NCBI GenBank assembly: GCA_964433315.1
Contig: CAYSQO010000013.1
Span: forward strand, 1-38,611
Reading direction: 5' to 3'
DNA from: Aquariibacter sp964433315
Lineage (GTDB): Bacteria > Pseudomonadota > Gammaproteobacteria > Burkholderiales > Burkholderiaceae_C
DNA length: 38,611 nucleotides
Made by a program: the position numbers and the translations under genes. This document shows, one piece after another, positions 1 through 8,220 of the stretch. Numbering within the stretch: the stretch's first letter is position 1; every line of letters begins with the position of its first letter. A model generated the notes under the pieces. It made no database searches and was not told the origin of the DNA. It worked only from the letters and a program-made list of their open reading frames with translations.

Positions 1-2
1 CG

Positions 3-44
3 CGGGCCCCGGCGGGGCGTGCCATGCTGATGCCCGTCGCCTGA
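3..44 (+). CDS. Possible 3' tail of an upstream gene (partial)
   Basis: The window opens inside an open frame that reads RAPAGRAMLMPVA and stops at TGA (42-44), four bases before the first ATG of the next gene. It could be the last codons of an upstream gene cut by the window edge. Thirteen codons are far too few to identify a product, and the stretch could equally be non-coding. Confidence 0.2.
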   Translation, partial: RAPAGRAMLMPVA

Positions 45-48
45 ACCG

Positions 49-1908
49 ATGCCCCCGATGGACTCCCGCACCCACCCCGCCCGCGAACGCCTGGCCCTGC
101 TGCGCGAGGCCCTGGCCGCCCAGCGCCTCGACGGCGTGCTGCTGCCCTCCAGCGACCCGCACCTGTCCGAGTACCTGCCCGGCCACTGGCAGGGCCGCGA
201 ATGGTTCAGCGGCTTCACCGGCTCCATGGGCACCCTGGTGCTGACGGCCAGCCGGGCCGCCCTGTGCGCCGACAGCCGCTACTGGACCCAGGCCGAGCAG
301 GAGCTGGCCGGCAGCGGCATCGAGCTGGTTAAGGTGAGCGGCTCCATGGCGCAGGCCCCCATCGACTGGCTGATCCGCCACACGCCGCGCGGCGGGCGGG
401 TCGGCGTCGACGGCGCGGTGCTCGGCCTGGCCGCGGCCCAGACCCTGCGCAGCGCGCTGGCCGAGGCCGGCCTGGGCCTGGTGACCGATCGCGATCCGCT
501 CGAAGGCGCCTGGCCCGAGCGCCCGCCGCTGCCGGCCGCGCCGGTGGTCGAGCACCTGCCGCCGCAGGCCACCACCACGCGGGCCGACAAGCTGGCCCGG
601 CTGCGCGAGGCGATGGTGGCGCGCGGCGCCACCCACCACCTCGTCTCCACCCTCGACGACCTGGCCTGGCTGCTGAACCTGCGCGGCAGTGACGTCGACT
701 ACAACCCGGTCTTCCTCGGCCATGCCCTGGTCGACCTGCGCGGCGTCACCCTCTTCGTCGGCGAGGGCAAGGTCGATGCCGCCCTGGCCCACCGCCTGGC
801 GGCCGATGGCGTGCAGCTGGCGCCCTACGGCGCGCTGCGCGAGGCCCTGGCCGCCCTGCCGACCGAGGCCGTGCTCTGGCTGGACCCCAAGCGCGTCACC
901 CTGGCCTTCCACGAAGCCCTGCCGCCCGGCCTGAAGCGGATCGAGGCGATCAACCCCAGCACCCTGGCCAAGAGCCGCAAGACCGCCGCCGAGGCCGCCC
1001 ATGTGCGCGAAGCCATGGTCCGCGACGGCCTGGCCATGTGCGCCTTCTACGCCTGGTTCGAGCAGGCCCTGGGCCGCGAGACGATCAGCGAGCTGACGGT
1101 CGCCGAGCGCCTGTCGGCCGAGCGCGCTCGCCAGCCCGACTTCCGCGGCCTGAGCTTCCCGGTGATCGCCGGCTTCAATGCCAACGGCGCGATGCCGCAC
1201 TACCGCGCGACCGAGCAGGCTCACGCCGTGATCTCCACCCCGCAGGGCGTGGTGGCCGACGGCCTGCTGCTGATCGACTCGGGCGGCCAGTACCTCGGCG
1301 GCACGACCGACATCACCCGCGTCTGGCCCATCGGCACGCCCAGCGCGGCCATGAAGCGCGACTTCACCCGCGTGCTCCAGGGCACGATCGCGCTGTCGCG
1401 CGCGGTCTTCCCGCGCGGCACGCCCAGCCCCATGCTGGATGCCCTGGCGCGTGCGCCGCTGTGGGCCGAGCGCCTGGACTTCGGCCACGGCACCGGCCAT
1501 GGCGTGGGCTACTTCCTCAATGTGCACGAGGGCCCGCAGAGCATCAGCAAGGCCACGCCGACGCCGGAGATGGCCATGGAGCCCGGCATGATCACCTCGG
1601 TCGAGCCCGGCCTCTACCGCCCGGGCCGCTGGGGCGTGCGCATCGAGAACCTGGTGCTCAACGTGCTGGCCGAGGGCCCGCGTCCGCCGGAGGACGCCGG
1701 TCTGGACCTGGGCGACTTCCTCGCCTTCGAGACCCTCAGCCTGTGCCCCATCGACACCCGCTGCATCGACCGCAGCCTGCTGCGCGAGGACGAGGCCGCC
1801 TGGCTCGACGCCTATCACGCGACCGTGCGCGAGCGCCTGCGCCCGCATCTGGCCGGCGCGGCGCGCGACTGGCTCGACGCGCGCTGCCAGCCGCTGGGCC
1901 GCGGCTGA
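49..1908 (+). CDS. Aminopeptidase P family (M24) Xaa-Pro aminopeptidase
   Basis: Metallopeptidase predicted to remove an N-terminal residue that precedes proline, in the cytoplasm. At 619 residues it has the long three-domain layout of the eukaryotic XPNPEP1-like branch, not the ~440-residue E. coli PepP layout. It shows a creatinase-type N-domain (about 10-150), a second creatinase-like domain (about 170-320), the pita-bread M24 catalytic domain (about 325-545) and a C-terminal M24-C region. The five expected metal ligands are visible: D410 and D421 (IDSGGQYLGGTTDIT), H484 (GTGHGVG), E519 (SVEPGLY) and E533 (RIENL). The start is either ATG 49 or ATG 58; neither has a strong ribosome-binding site, so the first three residues are uncertain. 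The thiolase gene follows 169 bp downstream on the same strand with its own good ribosome-binding site. Confidence 0.93.
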   Translation: MPPMDSRTHPARERLALLREALAAQRLDGVLLPSSDPHLSEYLPGHWQGREWFSGFTGSMGTLVLTASRAALCADSRYWTQAEQELAGSGIELVKVSGSMAQAPIDWLIRHTPRGGRVGVDGAVLGLAAAQTLRSALAEAGLGLVTDRDPLEGAWPERPPLPAAPVVEHLPPQATTTRADKLARLREAMVARGATHHLVSTLDDLAWLLNLRGSDVDYNPVFLGHALVDLRGVTLFVGEGKVDAALAHRLAADGVQLAPYGALREALAALPTEAVLWLDPKRVTLAFHEALPPGLKRIEAINPSTLAKSRKTAAEAAHVREAMVRDGLAMCAFYAWFEQALGRETISELTVAERLSAERARQPDFRGLSFPVIAGFNANGAMPHYRATEQAHAVISTPQGVVADGLLLIDSGGQYLGGTTDITRVWPIGTPSAAMKRDFTRVLQGTIALSRAVFPRGTPSPMLDALARAPLWAERLDFGHGTGHGVGYFLNVHEGPQSISKATPTPEMAMEPGMITSVEPGLYRPGRWGVRIENLVLNVLAEGPRPPEDAGLDLGDFLAFETLSLCPIDTRCIDRSLLREDEAAWLDAYHATVRERLRPHLAGAARDWLDARCQPLGRG

Positions 1909-2077
1909 GGCCGGTCCGCGGGCGCCTGCCGGCCGCGGGTTGTCCCCAGGGCGCCGGCGGGTCTAGCGTCAGCACGGGTTCAGCGCGGCCCCGCACGATG
2001 CGGACCGCAACGCCGGAGCGAACAGCCCGGCGGGCGGCCGCGTCCCGACCCGGGCCGGCCTCATCCGAGGAGACACC

Positions 2078-3262
2078 ATGAGTGCAGCAGAGATCTTCGT
2101 CGTCGGCGCGGCGCGTGCCCCGATCGGCGGCTTCGGCGGTTCGCTGAAGGACCTTCCCCTGGCCAAGCTGGCCACCCATGCGGTCGGCGCGGCGCTGCAG
2201 CGCGCCGGCGTGGCCCCCGAGACGGTGGGCCAGCTGATCATGGGCAACGTCGTGCCCGGCGAGCCGCGCGACGCCTACCTCAGCCGCGTCGCCGCGATCG
2301 AGGCCGGCCTGCCCAAGGAAGTCACCGCCTACAACGTGAACCGGCTCTGCGGCTCGGGCCTGCAGGCCATCGTCTGCGCGGTGCAGGGCCTGGCCCTGGG
2401 CGACACCGAGGTCGCCGTCGGCGCCGGTGCCGAATCCATGAGCCGCGGCGCCTACGTGCTGCCGGCCGCCCGCTGGGGCGCACGCATGGGCGATGTGCAG
2501 GCGCTGGACTATGTCGTCGGCGCGCTGCACGACCCCTTCCAGACCATCCACATGGGCGTGACCGCCGAGAACGTCGCGGCCCAGTGCGGCATCAGCCGCG
2601 AGCAGCAGGATGCGCTGGCCCTCGAAAGCCAGCGCCGCGCCGCCCGCGCCATCGCCGAAGGCCGCTTCAAGAGCCAGATCGCGCCGGTCGAGATCGCCGG
2701 CCGCAAGGGCACGGTGGTCTTCGACACTGACGAGCACGTGCGCCCCGACACCACGCTGGAGGCCCTGGCCAAGATGCGCCCGGCCTTCAAGAAGGACGGC
2801 AGCGTCACGGCCGGCAACGCCTCGGGCATCAACGACGGCGCCGCCGCGCTGCTGCTGGCCACCGGCGCCGCGGTGAAGGCCCAGGGCCTCAAGCCGCTGG
2901 CGCGGGTCGTGTCCTACGGCCACGGCGGCGTCGAGCCGGCCACCATGGGCCTGGGCCCGGTGCCGGCCACCCGCATGGCCCTGGCCCGCGCCGGCCTGAA
3001 GGTGCAGGACCTGTCGGTCATCGAATCGAACGAGGCCTTCGCCGCCCAGGCCCTGGCCGTGGCCCAGCAGCTGGACTTCGACCCGGAGCGCCTGAACCCC
3101 AATGGCTCGGGCATCTCGCTGGGCCACCCCATCGGCGCCACCGGCGCCATCCTCGCGACCAAGCTGGTCTACGAACTGCAGCGCACCGGCGGCCGCTACG
3201 GCCTGGCCACCATGTGCATCGGCGGCGGCCAGGGCATCGCGATGGTCTTCGAGCGGGTCTGA
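2078..3262 (+). CDS. bktB: Acetyl-CoA C-acyltransferase (BktB-type thiolase)
   Basis: Thiolase of 394 residues that condenses or cleaves acyl-CoA units, linking beta-oxidation with ketoacyl-CoA and polyhydroxyalkanoate precursor synthesis. All catalytic residues are present: nucleophile C91 (NRLCGSGLQAI), H350 (GHPIGATGA) and C380 (MCIGGGQG). The stretch AARWGARMGD followed by GALHDPF and IHMGVTAENVA resembles Cupriavidus BktB more than PhaA, which favours broad chain length (C4-C6); this is recall, not an alignment. The start is supported by a GAGGAG ribosome-binding site seven bases upstream. The gene is flanked by a peptidase and a convergent unknown gene, so it is not in a phaCAB operon. 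The etf genes later in the window belong to the same fatty-acid oxidation theme. Confidence 0.93.
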   Translation: MSAAEIFVVGAARAPIGGFGGSLKDLPLAKLATHAVGAALQRAGVAPETVGQLIMGNVVPGEPRDAYLSRVAAIEAGLPKEVTAYNVNRLCGSGLQAIVCAVQGLALGDTEVAVGAGAESMSRGAYVLPAARWGARMGDVQALDYVVGALHDPFQTIHMGVTAENVAAQCGISREQQDALALESQRRAARAIAEGRFKSQIAPVEIAGRKGTVVFDTDEHVRPDTTLEALAKMRPAFKKDGSVTAGNASGINDGAAALLLATGAAVKAQGLKPLARVVSYGHGGVEPATMGLGPVPATRMALARAGLKVQDLSVIESNEAFAAQALAVAQQLDFDPERLNPNGSGISLGHPIGATGAILATKLVYELQRTGGRYGLATMCIGGGQGIAMVFERV

Positions 3263-3288
3263 ACCCGCCCGGCCCCGGCCCGCGCGCC

Positions 3289-4398
3289 TCAGTGCCGCGG
3301 GCCGCTCGCCTCCGGCCGGCGGAGGCCCTCGGTCGCCAGGGGGCGCCGCGCCGGCCGGAGGGCCGGCAGGCGCCGCATGCGGCCGGGCAAGGGCATCGTG
3401 CTCCGGGCCGGGGCCCAGCCCTCGGTGGCATGGGCCAGCGGCCGGGTCTGGAGCTGCAGGCCATCCAGCGCGGCGCCCTCGGCCAGGCGCTCGAGCAGCG
3501 CGGTGCAGCCCGCCTCGCCCAGGGCCTCGCCGAAGCGGTGCCAGGCCTGCTGCACGCGCGGGTCCCGCCAGGCGTCCTCGATGGCGTGGCGGCTTGCGCG
3601 CGGATCGGACTTGGGCGCGGCCTCCAGCACCCGCGGCAGCAGGGCGAAATGCAGGCGGCGCAGCCGTGCCCTGAGCATCGGTCCGGGCAGCGCGGCTTCG
3701 ATCTGCGCGATCCGTGCGCTGAAGCCGGGCCGCAGGTACTGCCAGGCGATCAGGGCCTGCAGGCCCTGGGCCGGGTTCAGCAGCCGCAGCCGCGGCGGCG
3801 GCAACACGCCCAGCGGCCGTGCCAGGGCCTCGGCATGCGGCAGCGGCCGCACCATGTCCATCAGGGCGGCCAGGCGCTGCCATTCGCCACGGTCCAGGCC
3901 TTCGGCGGCCGGGGCGTCCTCGGCCTCCAGGGCCTGCAGCCGTGCATGCACCGCGGCGGCGTCGCGCCCGCCGAGCGCCCGGCGCACCCGTGGCGCCAGG
4001 GCCACCAGGTGGCCGGCGGCCCAGGCGCAGTCGGGCCGCAGCCGCACCAGGTCCTCGGCCAGCCGGGCCGCATCCAGCGGCTCGCGGCTGACCGGGCAGT
4101 GGCTGCGTGCCAGGCTGGCCAGGTGGCGCGGATTGAGTTCCAGGGTCTCGAAGCCGCAGCCCGCCAGCCAGGCGCGGCGGCGCAGCGCCAGCCAGGGCCC
4201 GAGGCCCGGCAGGCCGGGGCGGCTGCCGCCCCGCCCCGCGCGCTGGGCGGCCTGGTAGCCCTGCCACAGCGGGTTGCCGGGCTGCATCAGGGCGGCGGGC
4301 GGCAGCTGGCCGTGGCAGGCATGGTCCCAGCCGAGGGCGAAGCCGGTGGCGGCGTCGGCCGGATGCTCATCGAAGGCCAGCAGGACTTGGGCGGACAT
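3289..4398 (-). CDS. Conserved-looking protein of unknown function, 369 aa
   Basis: I do not recognise this family. The product is 369 residues, soluble-looking, with no signal peptide or membrane segment. The N-terminus (VLLAFDEHPADAATGFALGWDHA) and the segment GCGFETLELNPRHLASLARSHCP look constrained, with two cysteines about 20 residues apart. The middle is rich in Leu/Ala/Arg helices, and the last 45 residues are basic and proline-rich, probably disordered. The gene converges on the thiolase gene with a 26-bp gap and diverges from the WYL regulator 133 bp away, which may therefore control it. Codon use matches the neighbours, so there is no sign of recent transfer. That it is a real gene rests on its length, the shared divergent promoter region and the lack of a better frame on the other strand. 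Confidence 0.75.
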   Translation of the reverse strand: MSAQVLLAFDEHPADAATGFALGWDHACHGQLPPAALMQPGNPLWQGYQAAQRAGRGGSRPGLPGLGPWLALRRRAWLAGCGFETLELNPRHLASLARSHCPVSREPLDAARLAEDLVRLRPDCAWAAGHLVALAPRVRRALGGRDAAAVHARLQALEAEDAPAAEGLDRGEWQRLAALMDMVRPLPHAEALARPLGVLPPPRLRLLNPAQGLQALIAWQYLRPGFSARIAQIEAALPGPMLRARLRRLHFALLPRVLEAAPKSDPRASRHAIEDAWRDPRVQQAWHRFGEALGEAGCTALLERLAEGAALDGLQLQTRPLAHATEGWAPARSTMPLPGRMRRLPALRPARRPLATEGLRRPEASGPRH

Positions 4399-4531
4399 GG
4401 TGCGCTCCTCGGCCGGGCCCCATGCCCGGCATGGCTGCGCAGTCTGCCGGGGTCAAGGCTCAGGGCATGAGCCTGCGGCGGCCTGTTTTTGGCACACTCG
4501 GCCTGTTCCTGAACCGCCCGCCGGAGAGCCG

Positions 4532-5548
4532 ATGGACCGCACCGAACGTTTCTACCGGATCGAGACCCTGATCCGCAGCCGGGGCTGCGTCCCCTTTGAG
4601 GCACTGCAGGCGGCGCTGGAGGTGTCGCGCGCCACCCTCAACCGTGACCTGCTCTACCTGCGCGACCGCCTGGGCGCGCCCATCGTCTACGACCGCGAGC
4701 GCGGCGGCTACCGCTTCGGCGACGAGCCTTCGGCCGAGGCTGCCTCCGGCCGTGCCGGCGCCGCGCCGCGCCATGCCCTGCCGGGCGTGTGGTTCAGCGA
4801 GCCCGAGATCCATGCCCTGCTGAACATGCACCAGCTCATCCGCGGCCTGGACGAGGGCGGCGTGCTGGCCCGCCACCTGCAGCCCCTGCTCGACCGCCTG
4901 GACGGCATGCTCGGCGCCGACGCCGGCGAGACCCGCGAGGCGCTCAAGCGCGTGAAGGTGCTGGCCGCCGCGCGCCGGCCGGTCGACAGCCAGCACTTCG
5001 AGCGCATCGGCAGCGCGCTGATCCGCCGCCGCCGCCTGAAGCTCCAGCACCACAGCCGGGCGCGCGGCGAGCATGGCGAGCGCATCGTCTCGCCGCAGCG
5101 CCTGGTGCACCACCGCCATGCCTGGTACCTGGATGCCTGGTGCCATGCCAAGGAGGCGCTGCGCCGCTTCGCCGTCGATGCCATCGAGTCGGTGGAGCCG
5201 CTGGAGCAGCGCGCCAAGGACATCCCGCTCAAGACCCTGGAGTCCGAGCTCGACGGCGGCTACGGCGCCTTCGTCGGCGGCAAGCTGCAGACGGCCAAGC
5301 TGCGCTTCTCGGCGCGTGCGGCGCGCTGGGTCGCCCACGAGCAGTGGCATCCGCAGCAGCAGGGCCGCCTGCTGCCCGACGGCCGCTACCTGCTGAGCCT
5401 GCCCTACACCGAGCCCACCGAGCTGCTGATGGACCTGATGCGCCACGGCGCCGAGGTCGAGGTGCTGGGCCCGGTGGCACTGCGCCGGCAGCTGCACGAG
5501 GCCCTGGCCGCCGCGCTGGCCCGCGCCGCCGCCCCCGACCCGGACTGA
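4532..5548 (+). CDS. WYL-domain transcriptional regulator (HTH_11 + WYL)
   Basis: Predicted DNA-binding regulator of 338 residues. Residues 1-60 form a DeoR/HTH_11-like winged helix (RFYRIETLI, then LEVSRATLNRDLLYLRDRLGAPI, then RGGYRF). A WYL domain follows (about 140-215), with the characteristic RIVSPQRLVHHRHAWYLDAWC, which normally binds a nucleic-acid-type ligand, and a WCX-like C-terminal region. The start at ATG 4532 is chosen because GGAGAG lies eight bases upstream and the HTH begins at once; the frame stays open further upstream but encodes nothing family-like. It diverges from the unknown 369-aa gene, a common layout for a regulator and its target. Some WYL proteins control phage-defence loci, but nothing here shows that for this one. 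Confidence 0.9.
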   Translation: MDRTERFYRIETLIRSRGCVPFEALQAALEVSRATLNRDLLYLRDRLGAPIVYDRERGGYRFGDEPSAEAASGRAGAAPRHALPGVWFSEPEIHALLNMHQLIRGLDEGGVLARHLQPLLDRLDGMLGADAGETREALKRVKVLAAARRPVDSQHFERIGSALIRRRRLKLQHHSRARGEHGERIVSPQRLVHHRHAWYLDAWCHAKEALRRFAVDAIESVEPLEQRAKDIPLKTLESELDGGYGAFVGGKLQTAKLRFSARAARWVAHEQWHPQQQGRLLPDGRYLLSLPYTEPTELLMDLMRHGAEVEVLGPVALRRQLHEALAAALARAAAPDPD

Positions 5549-5676
5549 AGCCGCCGCCGGCCTGGCCTGCCCCTTGCTGACAGCCGGGCCCGGAGCGGCC
5601 ACGGGGGCAGCTCCGGCGGCCGGCGGTCAAGGGCCGCCGCTACCATCGCCCGCTTTGGGCTGACGAGGGGATCGAG

Positions 5677-6540
5677 TTGGAGCTGAGCGTTCTGTGGTTG
5701 CAGGCGGCCGTGATGGGCGTCGTCGAGGGGCTGACCGAGTTCCTGCCCATCTCCAGCACCGGGCACCTGATCCTGGCGGGTTCGCTGATCGGCTTCACCG
5801 GCGAGATCGCCAAGGTTTTCGAGGTCGCCATCCAGACCGGCGCCATGCTGGCCGTGATCTGGGAGTACCGCCGCCGCCTCGGCGCCACCCTGGCCGGCCT
5901 GCCGACCCGCGACCCCTGGGCCTGGCGCTTTGCGCGCAACGTGGTGATCGCCTTCATCCCGGCGGTCGTGCTGGGCCTGGCCTTCGGCAAGTTCGTGAAG
6001 GCCCATCTCTTCCATCCGGTGCCGGTGGCCACGGCCTTCATCGTCGGCGGCCTGATCATCCTGTGGGTCGAAGGCCGTCACCGCCGCCAGTTCGGCGTGC
6101 AGGACACGGCCGGCACGCGCCGGGCCCGCATCGAGTCGGTCGACGACATGGGGGTGCTCGATGCGCTCAAGGTCGGCCTGATCCAGTGCCTGGCCCTGAT
6201 CCCGGGCACCAGCCGTTCGGGCTCCACCATCATCGGCGGCATGGTGCTGGGCTTCTCGCGCAAGGCGGCGACGGAGTTCAGCTTCTACCTCGGCATCCCC
6301 ACCCTGATCGGCGCCGGCGTCTACGCGCTGTGGAAGCAGCGCGAGCTGCTGAGCTGGGGCGACCTGCCGGTCTTCCTGATCGGCGGCTTCTTCGCCTTCC
6401 TCAGCGCGCTGGTCTGCATCCGCTGGCTGATCCGCTACGTGTCGACCCACGACTTCACGGTCTTCGCCTGGTACCGCATCGTCTTCGGCCTGCTGGTGCT
6501 GCTGACGGCCTGGACCGGCTGGGTCGACTGGTCGGCCTGA
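5677..6540 (+). CDS. uppP: Undecaprenyl-diphosphatase UppP (BacA family)
   Basis: Integral inner-membrane phosphatase of 287 residues that converts undecaprenyl diphosphate to the monophosphate, recycling the lipid carrier for peptidoglycan and O-antigen synthesis. Overexpression of this family gives bacitracin resistance. Two family motifs are visible: EGLTEFLPISSTGHL near the N-terminus (about residues 17-31) and PGTSRSGSTII in the second half. Several hydrophobic segments agree with the seven- to eight-helix fold. The start codon is TTG at 5677, supported by GAGGGG at 5665-5670, six bases upstream; the next in-frame ATG (5713) would remove the first helix. It is convergent with trmB, 102 bp away, and the gap contains a 12-bp tandem repeat. 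Confidence 0.97.
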   Translation: MELSVLWLQAAVMGVVEGLTEFLPISSTGHLILAGSLIGFTGEIAKVFEVAIQTGAMLAVIWEYRRRLGATLAGLPTRDPWAWRFARNVVIAFIPAVVLGLAFGKFVKAHLFHPVPVATAFIVGGLIILWVEGRHRRQFGVQDTAGTRRARIESVDDMGVLDALKVGLIQCLALIPGTSRSGSTIIGGMVLGFSRKAATEFSFYLGIPTLIGAGVYALWKQRELLSWGDLPVFLIGGFFAFLSALVCIRWLIRYVSTHDFTVFAWYRIVFGLLVLLTAWTGWVDWSA

Positions 6541-6605
6541 GCTCCGGCCCGGCCACGCAAGCCGCCGGCGGCCTGGGAAGAGGCGCGGCCGGCTTCGGCG
6601 CCCGG

Positions 6606-6653
6606 TTCAGCGCCGGCTTCAGCGCCGGCTTCAGCGCCGGCTTCAGCGCCGGG
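6606..6653. repeat. Four tandem copies of a 12-bp unit at the 3' end of trmB
   Basis: The unit TTCAGCGCCGGC occurs four times head to tail (6606-6617, 6618-6629, 6630-6641, 6642-6653); only the last base of the fourth copy differs. The fourth copy contains the last codons and stop of trmB (minus strand CGG CGC TGA). Because 12 is a multiple of three, the other copies repeat the same Arg-Arg-stop in frame. It looks like slippage duplication of the gene's 3' end in the convergent uppP/trmB gap. Confidence 0.95.
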
Positions 6654-7383
6654 TGAAGAGCAGGTCCCACACCCCGTGGCCCAGGCGCAGGCCGCGCTGC
6701 TCGAACTTGGTCAGCGGCCGGTAGTCGGGCCGCTCGGCGTAGCCGGTGGCCGGCGCGGTGTTCTGCAGGGCCGGCTCGGCCGAGAGCACCTCCAGCATCT
6801 GCTCGGCATAGGGCTGCCAGTCGGTCGCGCAATGCAGCAGGCCGCCCGGGGCCAGGCGGCTCATCAGCTCGGCGATGAAGGGCGGCTGCACCAGGCGGCG
6901 CTTGTTGTGCCGCTTCTTGTGCCAGGGGTCGGGAAAGAAGATGTGCACGCCGGCCAGGCTGGCGGGCGGGATCATCCGGGCGAGCACCTCCACCGCGTCA
7001 TGCTGGACGATGCGCAGGTTGCGCAGGCCGCCGGCCTCGATGGCCTGCAGCAGGGCGCCGACCCCGGGTTCATGCACCTCGCAGCCGATGAAGTCGGTGT
7101 CGGGCCGCGCCGCGGCGATGGCTGCCGTGGCCGCGCCCATGCCGAAGCCGATCTCCAGCACCCGCGGTGCGGTGCGGCCGAAGACGGCGTCCCAGTCGGG
7201 CGGGGTGGCCTGGAAGGGCAGGCGGTAGCGCGGCGCCAGTTCGGCCAGGGCGCGGATCTGGCCGCTGCCCATGCGGCCGGCGCGCAGCACGAAGCTGCGG
7301 ATCGGCCGGCCGGCGGGCGCGGCGGCGGGCTGCGGATCGGCCGGGGAGCCGGCGGGTTCGGGCGGGAAGGCGGGGTCGGACAT
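6643..7383 (-). CDS. trmB: tRNA (guanine-N7-)-methyltransferase TrmB
   Basis: SAM-dependent enzyme of 246 residues that methylates N7 of G46 in the tRNA variable loop. The SAM-binding motif VLEIGFGMGAAT and the family motif FFPDPWHKKRHNKRRL are both present. The C-terminal YRPLTKFEQRGLRLGHGVWDLLF is typical of the end of the family. The start (ATG at 7383) precedes a 25-residue Pro/Ala-rich N-terminal extension that is not part of the fold; a later start is possible but no good one is visible. It is the last gene of the minus-strand block, 134 bp downstream of the NadR-like kinase gene. The final codons and stop lie in the fourth copy of a 12-bp tandem repeat, so a slippage event here would barely affect the protein. 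Confidence 0.96.
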   Translation of the reverse strand: MSDPAFPPEPAGSPADPQPAAAPAGRPIRSFVLRAGRMGSGQIRALAELAPRYRLPFQATPPDWDAVFGRTAPRVLEIGFGMGAATAAIAAARPDTDFIGCEVHEPGVGALLQAIEAGGLRNLRIVQHDAVEVLARMIPPASLAGVHIFFPDPWHKKRHNKRRLVQPPFIAELMSRLAPGGLLHCATDWQPYAEQMLEVLSAEPALQNTAPATGYAERPDYRPLTKFEQRGLRLGHGVWDLLFTRR

Positions 7384-7517
7384 CGTTCGGGGCGGGCCGC
7401 CGGGCGCCGCGGGGCGGGCGTCGGCCAGGCGTGGGAGGAAGGGGGACGGGCGGCGGGGCCGGGCAGGCCCGGCGAGGCCGCGGGACAGGGGTCGGCGGGG
7501 GCCGGGGGCTCCGTCGC

Positions 7518-8195
7518 TCAGCCGCTGGGCCGCGGAGTCCGGCGCGCATGGTCCTGCCTTTCGCAGGCCGGGTCCAGGCATTCCAGGCAGCGTGCGCGCC
7601 AGCGGCTGAAGGGCGCGCCCTCGTCGGCGCTGCGCCAGGCCGGCGCAGCGGCCGGGGCCAGGCCGGGCAGGCCGTCCAGCGCGGCCCGGGCGGCGGCGGT
7701 GCGGGCTGCGTCGCGGCCGTAGATCACGCGGTGGTCCAGGCCCAGGTCCAGCAGCTGCGCGCGCAGCAGGCGGTCGACCGGCGCGCGCACCTGCGGGCCG
7801 TCGCGCTGCAGGCCGTCGGCCTGCCAGGGCAGGTCCAGGCCGGTCAGCAGGGTGCGGGCCACGGTCGCGCGGTGGGCGGCGCCGGTGGCGGCGTAGAGGC
7901 TGCGGTCGCCGAAGACGATCTCGCTGTAGACGGCGGTCTGCAGGCCCGTGGTGTCGGCCAGCACGAGGGCGTGGCGGTCGGCGGCGGCCTCGATGCGGCG
8001 CTGCTGCTCGGCGGCGATGGCGGCCTGCTCGTCCTGGCGTGGCGTGCGGCCGGCGGCTTCGCAGAAGCTGCGCAGCCACTCGCCGACGACCACCGCGTCA
8101 TGGCCCTCGCCGCGCAGCGTCAGCGCCAGCGCATGCGCCAGGGTGGACTTGCCGCTGCTCTCCGCGCCCAGCAGCGCGATCACCAGGCCGGGCAT
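7518..8195 (-). CDS. NadR-like AAA/P-loop kinase (probable nicotinamide riboside kinase)
   Basis: P-loop protein of 225 residues resembling the C-terminal ribosylnicotinamide kinase domain of NadR, without the adenylyltransferase or HTH domains. Walker A is GAESSGKST at residues 10-18, the sequence typical of NadR kinases. DTTGLQT and a YSEIVFGD segment follow. It lies 25 bp downstream of pnuC on the same strand, so the pair probably imports nicotinamide riboside and phosphorylates it to NMN, trapping it in the cytoplasm. The last 35 residues contain a small cysteine cluster (CLECLDPACERQDH) that could bind a metal. Kinase function is inferred from the motif and the neighbour. A general AAA ATPase role cannot be excluded. 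Confidence 0.82.
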   Translation of the reverse strand: MPGLVIALLGAESSGKSTLAHALALTLRGEGHDAVVVGEWLRSFCEAAGRTPRQDEQAAIAAEQQRRIEAAADRHALVLADTTGLQTAVYSEIVFGDRSLYAATGAAHRATVARTLLTGLDLPWQADGLQRDGPQVRAPVDRLLRAQLLDLGLDHRVIYGRDAARTAAARAALDGLPGLAPAAAPAWRSADEGAPFSRWRARCLECLDPACERQDHARRTPRPSG

Positions 8196-8220
8196 CGCCG
8201 GGGGCCTCCGTCCCGCTGCC

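Noticed and set aside
1736..4267. An 843-codon minus-strand open frame across the thiolase gene
   Set aside because: Low-complexity Ala/Gly/Arg translation typical of a GC-rich shadow frame. It is antisense to the thiolase gene, whose catalytic residues are intact on the plus strand, and overlaps the 369-aa gene in another frame.
6606..6653. Short regular repeats as a possible CRISPR array
   Set aside because: The copies are adjacent with no spacers and only 12 bp long; no cas genes are present.
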